Of a stretch of 64,000 nt of DNA, positions 31,732 through 40,366 are shown one piece after another (position 1 is the stretch's first letter; each line of letters opens with the position of its first letter). The notes under the pieces were generated by a model. The model did no database searches, had not been told where the DNA came from, and saw only the letters and a program-made list of their open reading frames with translations. Origin of the DNA: a virus; IMG/VR virus record IMGVR_UViG_3300012931_000015, positions 62,001 through 126,000 of that record, one strand, 5' to 3'. Made by a program: the position numbers and the translations under genes.

Positions 31732-32431
31732 CTATTATTTACATTTATTTTAATAAAATTTACAATATTTTCATAATTAACATCTTCAACTTTATCAACT
31801 TCTAATAACCAACCCCCCGAATTCTTAGCTGATTGAATACCATTAAAGTTATCTTCAAGTATAAGACATTCATCCGGTTTTAAATTAAGTTGTTTCATAG
31901 CTAATTGATAACAGTAAGGATCAGGTTTTGGTTTGCTTTTACCTTCTGTCATAAAATCTTCATTACCCAGAATAAAAGTCATATAATCATAAATACCAAT
32001 CACTTTTAATATTTTTTCTATTGTATCTCGAATGCTGTTACTCACACACGCTAAAATAAAGCCATTAGCAATCAAATTACAACACATAGATATTTTAATA
32101 GGGTCTAGTTGAAAATCATCAATCGCAAGCATTGTGTATTGTTGTTTCAATTCCCATATTTTTTCTTTATCGGATTCTTTAAGTAATCCTCTATTTTCAA
32201 GTATTTGTAGTTTTGTATTTGTAGTTTTTCCATCATAGTATTTCAGGTGGGTATCATAAGGTATTTCATAATCTATTACAGTTTTAAGAGCTTGGTTTAA
32301 ACATCTATAATGTTGATCTTTTAAATCAACAAGTGTACCATCGAGATCGAAAAATATTGCTTTAATTTTATAATTAGAAGATAAAATGATGATAACCTTA
32401 GCATTACTTTTTTAAACTTATCTTTCATCAT
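31728..32431 (-). CDS. HAD-family hydrolase, start region frame-shifted
   Basis: AIFFDLDGTLVD (nucleophile motif), ACVSNS (motif II), KPKPDPYCYQLA and CLILEDNFNGIQSAKN (motifs III/IV) define a phosphoglycolate phosphatase/beta-phosphoglucomutase-like HAD enzyme of normal length. The motif-I frame has no ATG, GTG or TTG: it is open only from a TAA at 32414. ATG 32431 with an AAGAAAG stretch opens a frame that would join it if the A6 run at 32408-32413 had one more A. The alternative is a rare ATT or ATC start. As written, a standard start (TTG 32150) would lack the catalytic Asp. Confidence 0.7.
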
Positions 32432-32479
32432 TTATCTTTCTTTGTTATTAGTATTTATAAAATTAAACTTTTAAATTGT

Positions 32480-32758
32480 TTATTTATCATCCTCTTTGAA
32501 ATAATAGCTTGTCTTATTATTTGAGTATAAACATATATAGTAAAATTCATGCTCTGTATTAAAAGAAGCTCTTATAGTATGAGGTAATCCTGTAATAGAT
32601 AATTTTTTTACAATTTTATCAATAAATATCTTTATTCTTTTTTCAATAGTTTCATCATCAAAATTCATTGGAAATTTAAGCCTAACTTTAAAATCAGGTG
32701 TTATCGTCAATCTTATATTATTTATATCTTTTTTAAAACATTCTAATGTATAATTCAT
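32480..32758 (-). CDS. Hypothetical protein (92 aa)
   Basis: FKKDINNIRLTITPDFKVRLKFPMNFDDETIEKRI resembles the N-terminal strand region of YgjP/DUF45-type metallohydrolases, but the HExxH half is absent. It may be a stand-alone domain. Begins at ATG 32758, just after the RNA ligase gene stops. Confidence 0.6.
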   Translation of the reverse strand: MNYTLECFKKDINNIRLTITPDFKVRLKFPMNFDDETIEKRIKIFIDKIVKKLSITGLPHTIRASFNTEHEFYYICLYSNNKTSYYFKEDDK

Positions 32759-32760
32759 AT

Positions 32761-34134
32761 TTATTCCTCAATAGTCTGGTCATCTTCAATATTTGTTATT
32801 CCTGTGTCTAATTCTTTTGTTTCGTGCTCTAAAAATTTTGTGGATTTTAATTTATAAGCTTCGATACCACTTTTTTCAATTCTTAACACAATACCTTCTC
32901 TTGGCACAACACAAGAAATATTCATTAGTTCGTTACCCTCAAGATAATCTTTTTTTAGTTTTTCAAGTAAATTTTCAGAAAATTCTTTACTAGAGTCATA
33001 TTCTTCACTATACCCCTGTTCAATCCAATCAAAAACTTTATAGGCAAACCCATAATATAATAATGGTACTGCCTTTATTCCATTTTCTTTGCACCAGTCC
33101 TGTACCTGTTTCATTGAGTATTCAAATACTTTACCATCAATATTTGTAAAAGTTATCCGATAAACATATATTTCAAATTGCCCCTGATTACAACCATAAT
33201 CATATCCTTTCTGAATATAACTGTTGTCCCCTAGATAACCAACTATTTCATAATAAATTGTCATGTTATTCTGCAATATTGGTAATAACCTGTCGTGAGC
33301 TCTTTTCCAAATATCTTCACTATAAAAGTCTGTAGGTTTCTTTGGGGTTTTATCATTATAAACAAACTGATTTTTTATAACACGGCGGGAAGCATACAAG
33401 TCTCTGTATTCTTTATCAACAATATTAACCCCAACTCTTTTTAGAATTTTCTCAAGAATGTTTAGTTTTTTGTTACATAAAATTTTACTTGATATAGAAC
33501 TTGTCCCGTGCATTTTTAAAGTTAAGGAAATTAAATCTTTTCCATTAGAATCAAGTTTATGTAAATTTCTTCCTAATTGTGAAGTATCTTCATGAAAATG
33601 AAATTGATTTTCAATAAGTAAATTAAATCTATTAAGATATTCTTTTCGTTTCTGCCCTGATCTCGATGTTGAATCATTTCTAACTACAACATATTTTTCA
33701 CATATTTTTATTCCGTTTAATTCATCAAACTCTGTACCTTCTATAAATCTATTATTATCAACATCTTCATATATTGCTGGAGAAGGAATATTTTTAAGAC
33801 TTTCAATAGGTATCCAAAACCCTTCTGATTTATTTTGTCGAAACTTAGCACACCTTATTCTTCCATTTTCTTCAAAGTAGCCTTTCTTTTCTTTATCAAC
33901 ATTTAGTTCCGGTTTTCTATAAAGATTATTATATGATAAAAATTCAGGTGATAGCTTTGTTTCAACAGGAAAAAATAACCCTAAATCACCAATTTTAACA
34001 TCTTTACTAACGATTACTAAATTACCAAAAATTGAGGTATGAACTACATTATCACAATTTGATAATGGGATAATATTTTTAATACTTACTACCACAGCGC
34101 AGTAATTTTTGTTTACGGGGTCTTTAATTCTCAT
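32761..34134 (-). CDS. RNA ligase, DraRnl (Rnl5)-type
   Basis: Seals 3'-OH/5'-phosphate RNA nicks through a lysine-AMP intermediate. 457 residues. The N-terminal 140 residues form an OB-like module (CAVVVSIKNIIPL, GLFFPVETKL) as in Deinococcus DraRnl. The nucleotidyltransferase domain carries LKMHGTS with the nucleophile Lys near 207, a GQFEIYVYRITF segment, EGIVLRIEK (motif IV) and YKLKS (motif V). It is directly downstream of the polynucleotide kinase/phosphatase gene, with 20 bases between, so the two form an RNA-repair unit likely to heal cut tRNAs. Confidence 0.9.
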   Translation of the reverse strand: MRIKDPVNKNYCAVVVSIKNIIPLSNCDNVVHTSIFGNLVIVSKDVKIGDLGLFFPVETKLSPEFLSYNNLYRKPELNVDKEKKGYFEENGRIRCAKFRQNKSEGFWIPIESLKNIPSPAIYEDVDNNRFIEGTEFDELNGIKICEKYVVVRNDSTSRSGQKRKEYLNRFNLLIENQFHFHEDTSQLGRNLHKLDSNGKDLISLTLKMHGTSSISSKILCNKKLNILEKILKRVGVNIVDKEYRDLYASRRVIKNQFVYNDKTPKKPTDFYSEDIWKRAHDRLLPILQNNMTIYYEIVGYLGDNSYIQKGYDYGCNQGQFEIYVYRITFTNIDGKVFEYSMKQVQDWCKENGIKAVPLLYYGFAYKVFDWIEQGYSEEYDSSKEFSENLLEKLKKDYLEGNELMNISCVVPREGIVLRIEKSGIEAYKLKSTKFLEHETKELDTGITNIEDDQTIEE

Positions 34135-34154
34135 TTTATTTCCTTATTATTTTA

Positions 34155-35051
34155 TTAAAATTTATTCTTGCAATAGACATCTTGATTTACATTAAAAGTA
34201 AACAATCCTAAGCTCTGCCACATATCAAGAACTTTAGGACGATCATCAATTACAAATAATACATTGTATTTGTCTTTTATTTCATTTTCATATATTTCTT
34301 TTTTTATTATGTTGTCCGGTCTGTTGTCATCAGCTTTTCTCATTAATAGTTTGTCAAACGGAATGTTGTTTTTATCTAACCATCTGATAGTTTGTTCTTT
34401 ACAGGAATCTTTTCTACCTGACAATAGAATTTTTGTAACTTCCCTATCATTTTTAATATTGTTAAGTATAAATTTAACAGGATAAATAACTTGATCTTCT
34501 ATAACTTTTGTTTCATCAAATTGCTGTCTTGACACATTTTTTGCAAGTGTGCCATCTAGGTCAATTATAGCACAATCTGGTAAATAAACATTATATTTAA
34601 TTTTTGGTTTTGAATCTTCTACCATTCTTCTTAGTTCAATCTCGTATTTTCTCCAAGTATTTTTTAATACATTCTCCCCGATAGAAAATTCTCTATTTTT
34701 ATCTCGTTCAATAGCTTCACCAAGCGTAATCGGAAATTCTTTTATTTCAATATCAATAATAACCGAACTTAAAGCTTCTTTTATTTTTCTAATATCTTCA
34801 TTAAGGGTTGTGTTATTTAAATTCATTTTGTCAACAATAACATTATAATTGTTTTTTAAAAGAGTTATTATTGCTTGGTATTCTAATTCGGTAACAAGTT
34901 TTTCTGTTTCTTTAGAAAAGGAATAGTTATCAAGCATGTGTCTAAAAGCATCACGATTTACAATTCTGTAATCTTTATTGGTTTTTACAAATTCTTTAGC
35001 ATAAAAACTTTTTCCGCTTGCCTGCATGCCACGCAAATATATTATTTTCAT
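34155..35051 (-). CDS. Polynucleotide 5'-kinase/3'-phosphatase
   Basis: 298 residues with the T4 Pnkp order: an N-terminal P-loop kinase (YLRGMQASGKSFYAKEF, NRD, DKMNLNN) and a C-terminal HAD phosphatase (CAIIDLDGTLAKNVSR near 160-176, LLSGRKD, VIDDRPKVLDMW). It converts 2',3'-cyclic or 3'-phosphate ends to OH and phosphorylates 5' ends, preparing them for the ligase next door. ATG 35051 gives the proper N-terminus; AAAGGA precedes it. The promoter at 35072-35100 should drive both genes. Confidence 0.92.
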   Translation of the reverse strand: MKIIYLRGMQASGKSFYAKEFVKTNKDYRIVNRDAFRHMLDNYSFSKETEKLVTELEYQAIITLLKNNYNVIVDKMNLNNTTLNEDIRKIKEALSSVIIDIEIKEFPITLGEAIERDKNREFSIGENVLKNTWRKYEIELRRMVEDSKPKIKYNVYLPDCAIIDLDGTLAKNVSRQQFDETKVIEDQVIYPVKFILNNIKNDREVTKILLSGRKDSCKEQTIRWLDKNNIPFDKLLMRKADDNRPDNIIKKEIYENEIKDKYNVLFVIDDRPKVLDMWQSLGLFTFNVNQDVYCKNKF

Positions 35052-35071
35052 ATTTAATCCTTTCATTAACT

Positions 35072-35100
35072 ATTATATGTATTTATTTTAATTAAATCAA
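35072..35100 (-). promoter_or_regulatory. Sigma70-type promoter for RNA repair
   Basis: TTGATT (35095-35100), 17 bases, TATAAT (35072-35077), in the gap before the Pnkp gene. Confidence 0.6.
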
Positions 35101-35143
35101 GTATTTTTTGAAGGGTAGTTAATAATTTACATTTTTTTTACAG

Positions 35144-35368
35144 TTATAGTCTAAAAGTTTTATCTTGAAGTATAATAAAAGTGCATATAAAAGTTCCTCC
35201 AATACATAAAGCAGACAATAATCTTAAACCTATATCTTGACCAGCAATAGAAAACAAAAACTCATGTCCTGATGTAAAACCTGCAAAAGTAAAATAGCAA
35301 AGCAGAAACATAAAGAATGAAGCTAATAAGCTAAGTCCAATTCTGATAAATAGTTCTGTAATTTTCAT
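35144..35368 (-). CDS. Two-span membrane protein (74 aa)
   Basis: Hydrophobic segments at about 9-31 and 48-67 with a loop (SGHEFLFSIAGQD). It overlaps the next gene by 4 bases. Function unknown. Confidence 0.65.
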   Translation of the reverse strand: MKITELFIRIGLSLLASFFMFLLCYFTFAGFTSGHEFLFSIAGQDIGLRLLSALCIGGTFICTFIILQDKTFRL

Positions 35369-35559
35369 AATTTTTTCTCCTTCAAATACAATAAAATACT
35401 ATTGTTAAATTTTTCTAAATTAACTAATGTAATTTTTGAAATAACGAATAGCATAATAAAAGGTATACCTACTATAGACACTACAAAAAATATTAAGGTT
35501 TCTAATATTCTACCGAGTATGGTTTTTAAAAAGTACATCTCTTTATTATTTATAGGCAT
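35365..35559 (-). CDS. Single-pass membrane protein (64 aa)
   Basis: One long hydrophobic stretch (about 18-44) between charged ends. Begins at ATG 35559. Function unknown. Confidence 0.6.
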   Translation of the reverse strand: MPINNKEMYFLKTILGRILETLIFFVVSIVGIPFIMLFVISKITLVNLEKFNNSILLYLKEKKL

Positions 35560-35572
35560 ATTTTGCTCCTTT

Positions 35573-36427
35573 CTACAATTTAACCGGAATATTAAAATAA
35601 TTTGATACTTCTACTAGATCAACTTTACCCAGATATAATAACTCACAAAACTTTGGATGAAGCTTTAGATTATTTCTATTCAAACCTTCTATTTGTCTTA
35701 CTAAGAAGTCAATATTTTTAGTTATGCTTTCTAATTGTTGCGGATGAGCTTCCCATTTTTCCCTAAGATTTTTCCTAATGAAATTCATGTGCATCATTTG
35801 TATTTGATTATGAGGAAACAGATAAGGTATTGCATCCGTATTATTATATCCTCGACTTTTGTCAACACTACAAGTTTTACCATCAACCATTTTAGTACAA
35901 TACTCATGACCACCTTTCACTTCAAAGTTATCTGTTATTTTACAAATGAAAGGGCTGTATCTTGGTTGCTTAGGGTTTCTTACACCCTGTATGGTTGCCC
36001 ATTTATAGAAGTTTACATATTCACAAATTGAATAACTTATATTGTGATCCATGATATATTTTTTAGCTTTTAAGAATTCATCCGGTTTGAAGGTCTCATC
36101 ACAATCTAAATCCAAAAAATGTGTGCAACCGGCTTCTTTACATAACAACTTACCTTGATTTCGTTTTTGAGCTTCTATTTGACTGGCTTCAAGTTCGGTC
36201 TTAGCATAATTAGTTATCTCAAAACAATTTATTTTATCAACTATTTTTTGTCTTAAAAGATCGTTGATTAAGTTGAGGTCATCTTGTTTTATTTGCTTTG
36301 TACCATAATAATTTACTTTCTGGTAATTTATGAGAATGAAATCAACAAAAGGTCTGATTGGTTTTATCATATATGGTAATAGTTCTACACCATTACTGAA
36401 GACATTGTAACTAACACCCAATTTCAT
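35573..36427 (-). CDS. Glycosyltransferase, paralogue A
   Basis: 284 residues. GVSYNVFSNGVELLPYMIKPI and HFLDLDCDETFKPDEF (DXD-like DLDCDE near 103) with a conserved KSRGYNNTD and late PHNQIQMMHMNF region mark a GT2/GT92-like enzyme. It shares its order of motifs and several short blocks with 41427-42254, so the two are paralogues. The metal-binding and histidine residues are intact. Likely soluble. Confidence 0.75.
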   Translation of the reverse strand: MKLGVSYNVFSNGVELLPYMIKPIRPFVDFILINYQKVNYYGTKQIKQDDLNLINDLLRQKIVDKINCFEITNYAKTELEASQIEAQKRNQGKLLCKEAGCTHFLDLDCDETFKPDEFLKAKKYIMDHNISYSICEYVNFYKWATIQGVRNPKQPRYSPFICKITDNFEVKGGHEYCTKMVDGKTCSVDKSRGYNNTDAIPYLFPHNQIQMMHMNFIRKNLREKWEAHPQQLESITKNIDFLVRQIEGLNRNNLKLHPKFCELLYLGKVDLVEVSNYFNIPVKL

Positions 36428-36528
36428 AATTTTCCTTTATAGCTTTATTTTATATTCTTGACTTTTAATGAACAATCACCCATATTCTGTTCCTAGCTAC
36501 ATTTACCTGAATAATACATACTTATTCC

Positions 36529-36600
36529 TTAATAATGTTTATAAATTATATATAGACCTAATGCCAATACCATACACATTCCCAATAGTTCCCAATTCAT
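36529..36600 (-). CDS. Very small membrane peptide (23 aa)
   Basis: ATG 36600 is two bases past the previous stop and downstream of AAAGGA. Nearly the whole peptide is hydrophobic. Tentative. Confidence 0.4.
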   Translation of the reverse strand: MNWELLGMCMVLALGLYIIYKHY

Positions 36601-36601
36601 T

Positions 36602-36931
36602 TTATTTTTTTCCTTTCTTTTCCATTTCATCGTAAAAGAAATAACCATTCATATTTAAATTTTTAAACTCTACTTCAAAAACTAATATACTATTATCAAT
36701 CCAATACCAATGTTTGAATATATCAACAATAATACCTGTTTCTTTCATAAAATTATTATATCTATCATAAGCCTCTTCAATACTTAAATTTATTCCTTCT
36801 TTATTTCTATCCATTCCGGCTTGATAACGCATTAGGCATTCATTATAAATATCAAATTCATCACTGGTTTTTATTTTTACTTCATCTCCAATTTTAAAAC
36901 TATTTTGTAAATCTATATATTTCTGATCCAT
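36602..36931 (-). CDS. Hypothetical protein (109 aa)
   Basis: FKIGDEVKIKTSDEFDIY suggests a small beta-barrel start, then a helix (SIEEAYDRYNNFM) and two strands. Not recognised. Begins at ATG 36931, directly after the upstream stop. Confidence 0.65.
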   Translation of the reverse strand: MDQKYIDLQNSFKIGDEVKIKTSDEFDIYNECLMRYQAGMDRNKEGINLSIEEAYDRYNNFMKETGIIVDIFKHWYWIDNSILVFEVEFKNLNMNGYFFYDEMEKKGKK

Positions 36932-37195
36932 CTAATTATCCTTTGTTGTTTCATTTTCAATCTTTTTAAAATATTCGTTTATTAAAACATTAATCTGCTC
37001 TAATGTCAAATTGTTTTTATTTCTATTTAAAAATTCATCAAACAGAGTATAACTAAAATAATCATTTATAAGCTTTATAGAAAAAACCCATTTATAAACT
37101 GCGTGTTTGTTATAAATGCAAAAGTTATGAAGAAAAGGGAACTTCTTTAAGATAGTTGAAATATTTGCTTTGGTGCTGATGTAATTATTAATCAT
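36932..37195 (-). CDS. Hypothetical protein (87 aa)
   Basis: Aromatic and basic, helical; no motif. Overlaps the previous stop as ATGA. Confidence 0.6.
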   Translation of the reverse strand: MINNYISTKANISTILKKFPFLHNFCIYNKHAVYKWVFSIKLINDYFSYTLFDEFLNRNKNNLTLEQINVLINEYFKKIENETTKDN

Positions 37196-37380
37196 AAATT
37201 TTTATTTCCTATTCTATCAAATTTATTTTCTAAAAATGTGTCTATTACAAAAATCATTATAAAAACAAACAAGGCAGAATAGAGCGCAGGTATTTGACCA
37301 TATTTTTCTAATAAAGTATAACAAAATATTGATAAAAATAACATTAAAACTATACTTAATATTCTTATAAATTTAAACAC
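37192..37380 (-). CDS. Two-span membrane protein (62 aa)
   Basis: GTG 37380 follows AAGGAG. Two hydrophobic helices separated by EKYGQIPALY. Function unknown. Confidence 0.65.
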   Translation of the reverse strand: MFKFIRILSIVLMLFLSIFCYTLLEKYGQIPALYSALFVFIMIFVIDTFLENKFDRIGNKNL

Positions 37381-37383
37381 CTT

Positions 37384-37608
37384 TTAACTCCTTAGAAAGA
37401 AAGGTAATACTATACCTAAAAATTTATGACATATATTTTTTAATCTTACAATATAGTATCTCAAATTTTTCTTTTTAGATTTATTACAATAGTCTTTGCC
37501 TTTATGAGTATAAACGAACACTTCGGTAAAAATCCAGTAATCGTAGTTATTTTTAAATGGCTTATAAAAAGTTTTAGTTAAAAATTCACAATGTTTACAT
37601 TTTTCCAT
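37384..37608 (-). CDS. Small Cys/aromatic protein (74 aa)
   Basis: CKHC at the start and a later DYCNKS may bind zinc; the C-terminus is hydrophobic and basic. Not recognised. Confidence 0.55.
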   Translation of the reverse strand: MEKCKHCEFLTKTFYKPFKNNYDYWIFTEVFVYTHKGKDYCNKSKKKNLRYYIVRLKNICHKFLGIVLPFFLRS

Positions 37609-37609
37609 T

Positions 37610-37834
37610 TTAGTTGCCTTTTAATTTCGTTAGTTTTTCCACAGTAGTTAGTTCATACTTGGCTTTTGGTCTTTGTCTATTCAATTCACTTATTTTGTCA
37701 TCAATCATTATATCTTTTTTAAAGTCTTCACAACCACATTCATAATATTGTTCAAACTCTTCATAGCTTCTATCAATTTCTTTTCCACAATATAAACAAT
37801 AAACTTTACCATTCAGTCTTGTGTATCTTTTCAT
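37610..37834 (-). CDS. Zinc-ribbon protein (74 aa)
   Basis: YCLYCGKEI and YECGCEDF form a Cys4 site in the first 37 residues; basic helical tail. Function unknown. Confidence 0.65.
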   Translation of the reverse strand: MKRYTRLNGKVYCLYCGKEIDRSYEEFEQYYECGCEDFKKDIMIDDKISELNRQRPKAKYELTTVEKLTKLKGN

Positions 37835-37840
37835 AACAAT

Positions 37841-37999
37841 TTATCCTTTTTTATTCTCAAATAAAATTTTTGACTTATAAATGTTTGGAGCAAAAGGTTT
37901 TCTATGTTCTATTACATCAATAATTTCATAATCCATTTTATTTGTTTTTTCTGTAATAACTTCTAACCAGTATTCTTCAAATTCCTTCCAGTAAATCAT
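37841..37999 (-). CDS. Small hypothetical protein (52 aa)
   Basis: ATG 37999 follows AAGGA. Acidic aromatic head (WKEFEEYWLEV). Not recognised. Confidence 0.6.
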   Translation of the reverse strand: MIYWKEFEEYWLEVITEKTNKMDYEIIDVIEHRKPFAPNIYKSKILFENKKG

Positions 38000-38022
38000 T
38001 TTGCAATCCTTTATGTTTTATT

Positions 38023-38301
38023 TTAACCATCACTAAATAACCATTTTGGTTTATCATCAATAACCAAGTCCGGTATTATATTATAATTATCTTTTAAAAA
38101 TGGTAACTTAGCTTGTCTATTTGTATAATAAACAGGTATTCTTGTAGCAATATATTTTAAACCATCATCTGCTTCCTGCTCATATCTCATAGTAGCAAGT
38201 ATTACTTTATAGTTAAAATTTACTTGATTATTTATTATAATATTCATAAGTTCAGGGAATTCAGTATAAGTGCCGTCATAGTCTAATAAAATTGTTCTCA
38301 T
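38023..38301 (-). CDS. Short HAD-like protein (92 aa)
   Basis: ATG 38301 gives MRTILLDYDGTYTEFPELM, matching the HAD nucleophile DxDGT. VILATMR is in the motif II place and DLVIDDKPKWLF the acidic motif IV. The cap and part of the core are missing relative to full HAD enzymes, as in short phage 'minimal HAD' proteins. Substrate unknown. Confidence 0.7.
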   Translation of the reverse strand: MRTILLDYDGTYTEFPELMNIIINNQVNFNYKVILATMRYEQEADDGLKYIATRIPVYYTNRQAKLPFLKDNYNIIPDLVIDDKPKWLFSDG

Positions 38302-38317
38302 AATATTTGTTACCTTT

Positions 38318-38665
38318 TTAACACTCAAAATAAAATTTTAAAAAATGTTTATCAGTAATAGGTACAAAAATATACCCCGAAAAATCATCACCCGTATATC
38401 CACAACTCTGATCTACATAGACACCTTTAAACCAATAAGGCTCTGTCTGGTATTCTCCAAACACCTTTCTTTTTCTTACAATACCTTCTATGCTGCAACC
38501 ACCGGATTCTTCTAAATATTCAAGAAGTTTATTATATCTGTATTTAGTCAAATGTTTTTTAATAACCGATAAATAACAATCATTTTCATCTGCTTTCTCG
38601 TGTTCTAAATCCATTAATAATCTATTGTAGTTATCAAATACTTCGTGTTCTTCAGCTTCGTTCAT
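38318..38665 (-). CDS. Hypothetical protein (115 aa)
   Basis: Acidic helical first half, beta-rich second half with YVDQSCGYTGDDFSGYIFV. Not recognised. Confidence 0.65.
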   Translation of the reverse strand: MNEAEEHEVFDNYNRLLMDLEHEKADENDCYLSVIKKHLTKYRYNKLLEYLEESGGCSIEGIVRKRKVFGEYQTEPYWFKGVYVDQSCGYTGDDFSGYIFVPITDKHFLKFYFEC

Positions 38666-38673
38666 ACTACTTA

Positions 38674-39057
38674 TTATCCTTTAAATATTTTTTCAATTGG
38701 TTTCCACATTATAATTTGTTCCCATGTATTAATTCTTTTTGACCACGATTCTCCATCAAAAGCAGAAACATCATAAAGAAATATTCCATCTTCTTTATTT
38801 TTATTTTTTACTGCAACTAAAACAAGTTCATCTATATATCCATTATTTAAAGATGGTAAACTATCATTAATATTTATCCATGATTTATTCTGTGTTTGTT
38901 GTGCGAGTTCAAGTTTGGGAATAATCCAATCATATACATCTTTTTGACCAGCTCTAATAAGATTAGAATATATCTGATCTGGCTTCTTAGGAGAATCATA
39001 ATATTTTTGATTATTTTTTTGCTCTTTAATATCTTCAATTATTTTTTCTATTGTCAT
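38674..39057 (-). CDS. DUF551-like protein (127 aa)
   Basis: SWININDSLPSLNNGYIDELVLVAV followed by a final WEQIIMWKPIEK matches the W(I)xxxxxLP...VLV...H/W.P pattern of DUF551, common in phages and prophages with no known role. Confidence 0.7.
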   Translation of the reverse strand: MTIEKIIEDIKEQKNNQKYYDSPKKPDQIYSNLIRAGQKDVYDWIIPKLELAQQTQNKSWININDSLPSLNNGYIDELVLVAVKNKNKEDGIFLYDVSAFDGESWSKRINTWEQIIMWKPIEKIFKG

Positions 39058-39062
39058 ACTAT

Positions 39063-39209
39063 TTACCCATTAAATAAACCATAATTCTTCCAAGTATTTT
39101 TTAATTTTACTAAATGATAATCACAATATAAACCATTAAGATTTAATATCTCGCAATTCTTTACTTCATTATCATTAAGTTCTTTTTTGCAATCTATACA
39201 ATATGCCAT
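39063..39209 (-). CDS. Small zinc-finger-like protein (48 aa)
   Basis: CIDCKKEL and CEIL...YCDYH form a possible Cys3His site. Begins at ATG 39209, after AGGT. Function unknown. Confidence 0.55.
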   Translation of the reverse strand: MAYCIDCKKELNDNEVKNCEILNLNGLYCDYHLVKLKNTWKNYGLFNG

Positions 39210-39210
39210 A

Positions 39211-39354
39211 CTATTTACCTGCTTTTTCTTTATATTTAAAATAGTCTTTTAAAACTTTTTCAGCACACCCATAATATCCCATCCATTCAGTTCTTCCGGT
39301 ATCTTCACACCAAGTAATAAAAGCTTTTATATTTTTATATTCATCTGTGTACAT
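39211..39354 (-). CDS. Small hypothetical protein (47 aa)
   Basis: ATG 39354 follows AAAGGA. Helical with WCEDTGRTEWMGYYG. Not recognised. Confidence 0.55.
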   Translation of the reverse strand: MYTDEYKNIKAFITWCEDTGRTEWMGYYGCAEKVLKDYFKYKEKAGK

Positions 39355-39367
39355 CTTTTATTTCCTT

Positions 39368-39613
39368 TTATATTTTAACCGTTTCAAATTTATAAATATT
39401 TTCAGGTGTCCAGAATGAATGATAAAGAGGTTTATGATCCGGTAAAGGAAAACTTTCTTTACATTCAATTTCTAATATTATATTTCTACCTGTTTTCTTA
39501 TTCCAATTAATAGCTGATTGTAAATACTTCCAACCTCTAACCGGACTTATTATAAAACCTGTTTGTTTATATCTTAATAGTTTTTTATTGGTCGTGCAAT
39601 GATATAATTTCAT
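39368..39613 (-). CDS. Small protein of possible ADP-ribosyltransferase-like fold (81 aa)
   Basis: LYHCTTNKKLLRYKQTGFIISPVRG, NWNKKTGRNIILEIE and PLPDHKP resemble short phage and plasmid proteins whose H-x-T and following pattern recalls ADP-ribosyltransferase/Tpt1-like folds. No catalytic triad can be proven. It could also be an unrelated small phage family. Confidence 0.4.
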   Translation of the reverse strand: MKLYHCTTNKKLLRYKQTGFIISPVRGWKYLQSAINWNKKTGRNIILEIECKESFPLPDHKPLYHSFWTPENIYKFETVKI

Positions 39614-39945
39614 ATTATTTTTGTAACTTTGTCTTTGTCTTTTTCTTCTACTTCTGAATTATTATTAACATAATTAAGAGCTTCTTTTATAAAACTTACC
39701 ATAGCATCACATTCTTTTTTTGTTTCATAATCATAAACAAAAATTTTATTATCATATTGTTCTTCTACCCCCCTCATATAAAAACAATTCGAGGATAAAT
39801 ATGAAAATGATATTGATATTAACTTAAAACCGTCTTTTTCAAAGATACAATCTTTATCTCTTAAATTTTCATCCTGTTCTAAAATCTTGCCAAACAACAC
39901 ATTTTCATAGCGATACAATTCAATTTTTAATTTTTCTTTTGACAT
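39610..39945 (-). CDS. Hypothetical protein (111 aa)
   Basis: ATG 39945 follows AAGGAG. Beta-rich centre (FKLISISFSYLS) and acidic C-terminus. Not recognised. Confidence 0.6.
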   Translation of the reverse strand: MSKEKLKIELYRYENVLFGKILEQDENLRDKDCIFEKDGFKLISISFSYLSSNCFYMRGVEEQYDNKIFVYDYETKKECDAMVSFIKEALNYVNNNSEVEEKDKDKVTKII

Positions 39946-39971
39946 ATTATTTCTCCTTTTTATTTTGGTTA

Positions 39972-40175
39972 TTACCAATGATCCTTCACGTAACTTTCAA
40001 AATCTTCTATAAGACTATCATTATGAAAAGGGTCAATATTACTTCCTCTTATATGATTAGCTAAATCAGGATTCATATCATATAAAGTATTAAAATATGT
40101 TTGTCCTAATCTCCATTTAGGATTAGCCATGAAATTATATGATACTCTTTCTTTGTATTCTTCGATAATATTCAT
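39972..40175 (-). CDS. Small hypothetical protein (67 aa)
   Basis: RVSYNFMANPKWRLGQTYFNTLYDMNPDLA resembles small phage proteins with a conserved RxGQxxxN element. Role unknown. Confidence 0.6.
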   Translation of the reverse strand: MNIIEEYKERVSYNFMANPKWRLGQTYFNTLYDMNPDLANHIRGSNIDPFHNDSLIEDFESYVKDHW

Positions 40176-40195
40176 ATTTATTTTTACCTCTACTT

Positions 40196-40366
40196 TTAAA
40201 ATGGATTAAAATTTAAATCAGTATAATACTTGCTATGATCTATTCTATTATCTATACCTTTTCTTATTTTTAATATTTCAAATATATTTTTGTTATTCAT
40301 ATTTATTGTTTTACAAATGTGTTTGTCTTTTAGAAATTTTATAAAAAGCTTTTTATCATCGTTCAT
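40196..40366 (-). CDS. Small basic protein (56 aa)
   Basis: ATG 40366 overlaps the stop of the Pth2 gene. K/N/I-rich helices. Not recognised. Confidence 0.55.
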   Translation of the reverse strand: MNDDKKLFIKFLKDKHICKTINMNNKNIFEILKIRKGIDNRIDHSKYYTDLNFNPF

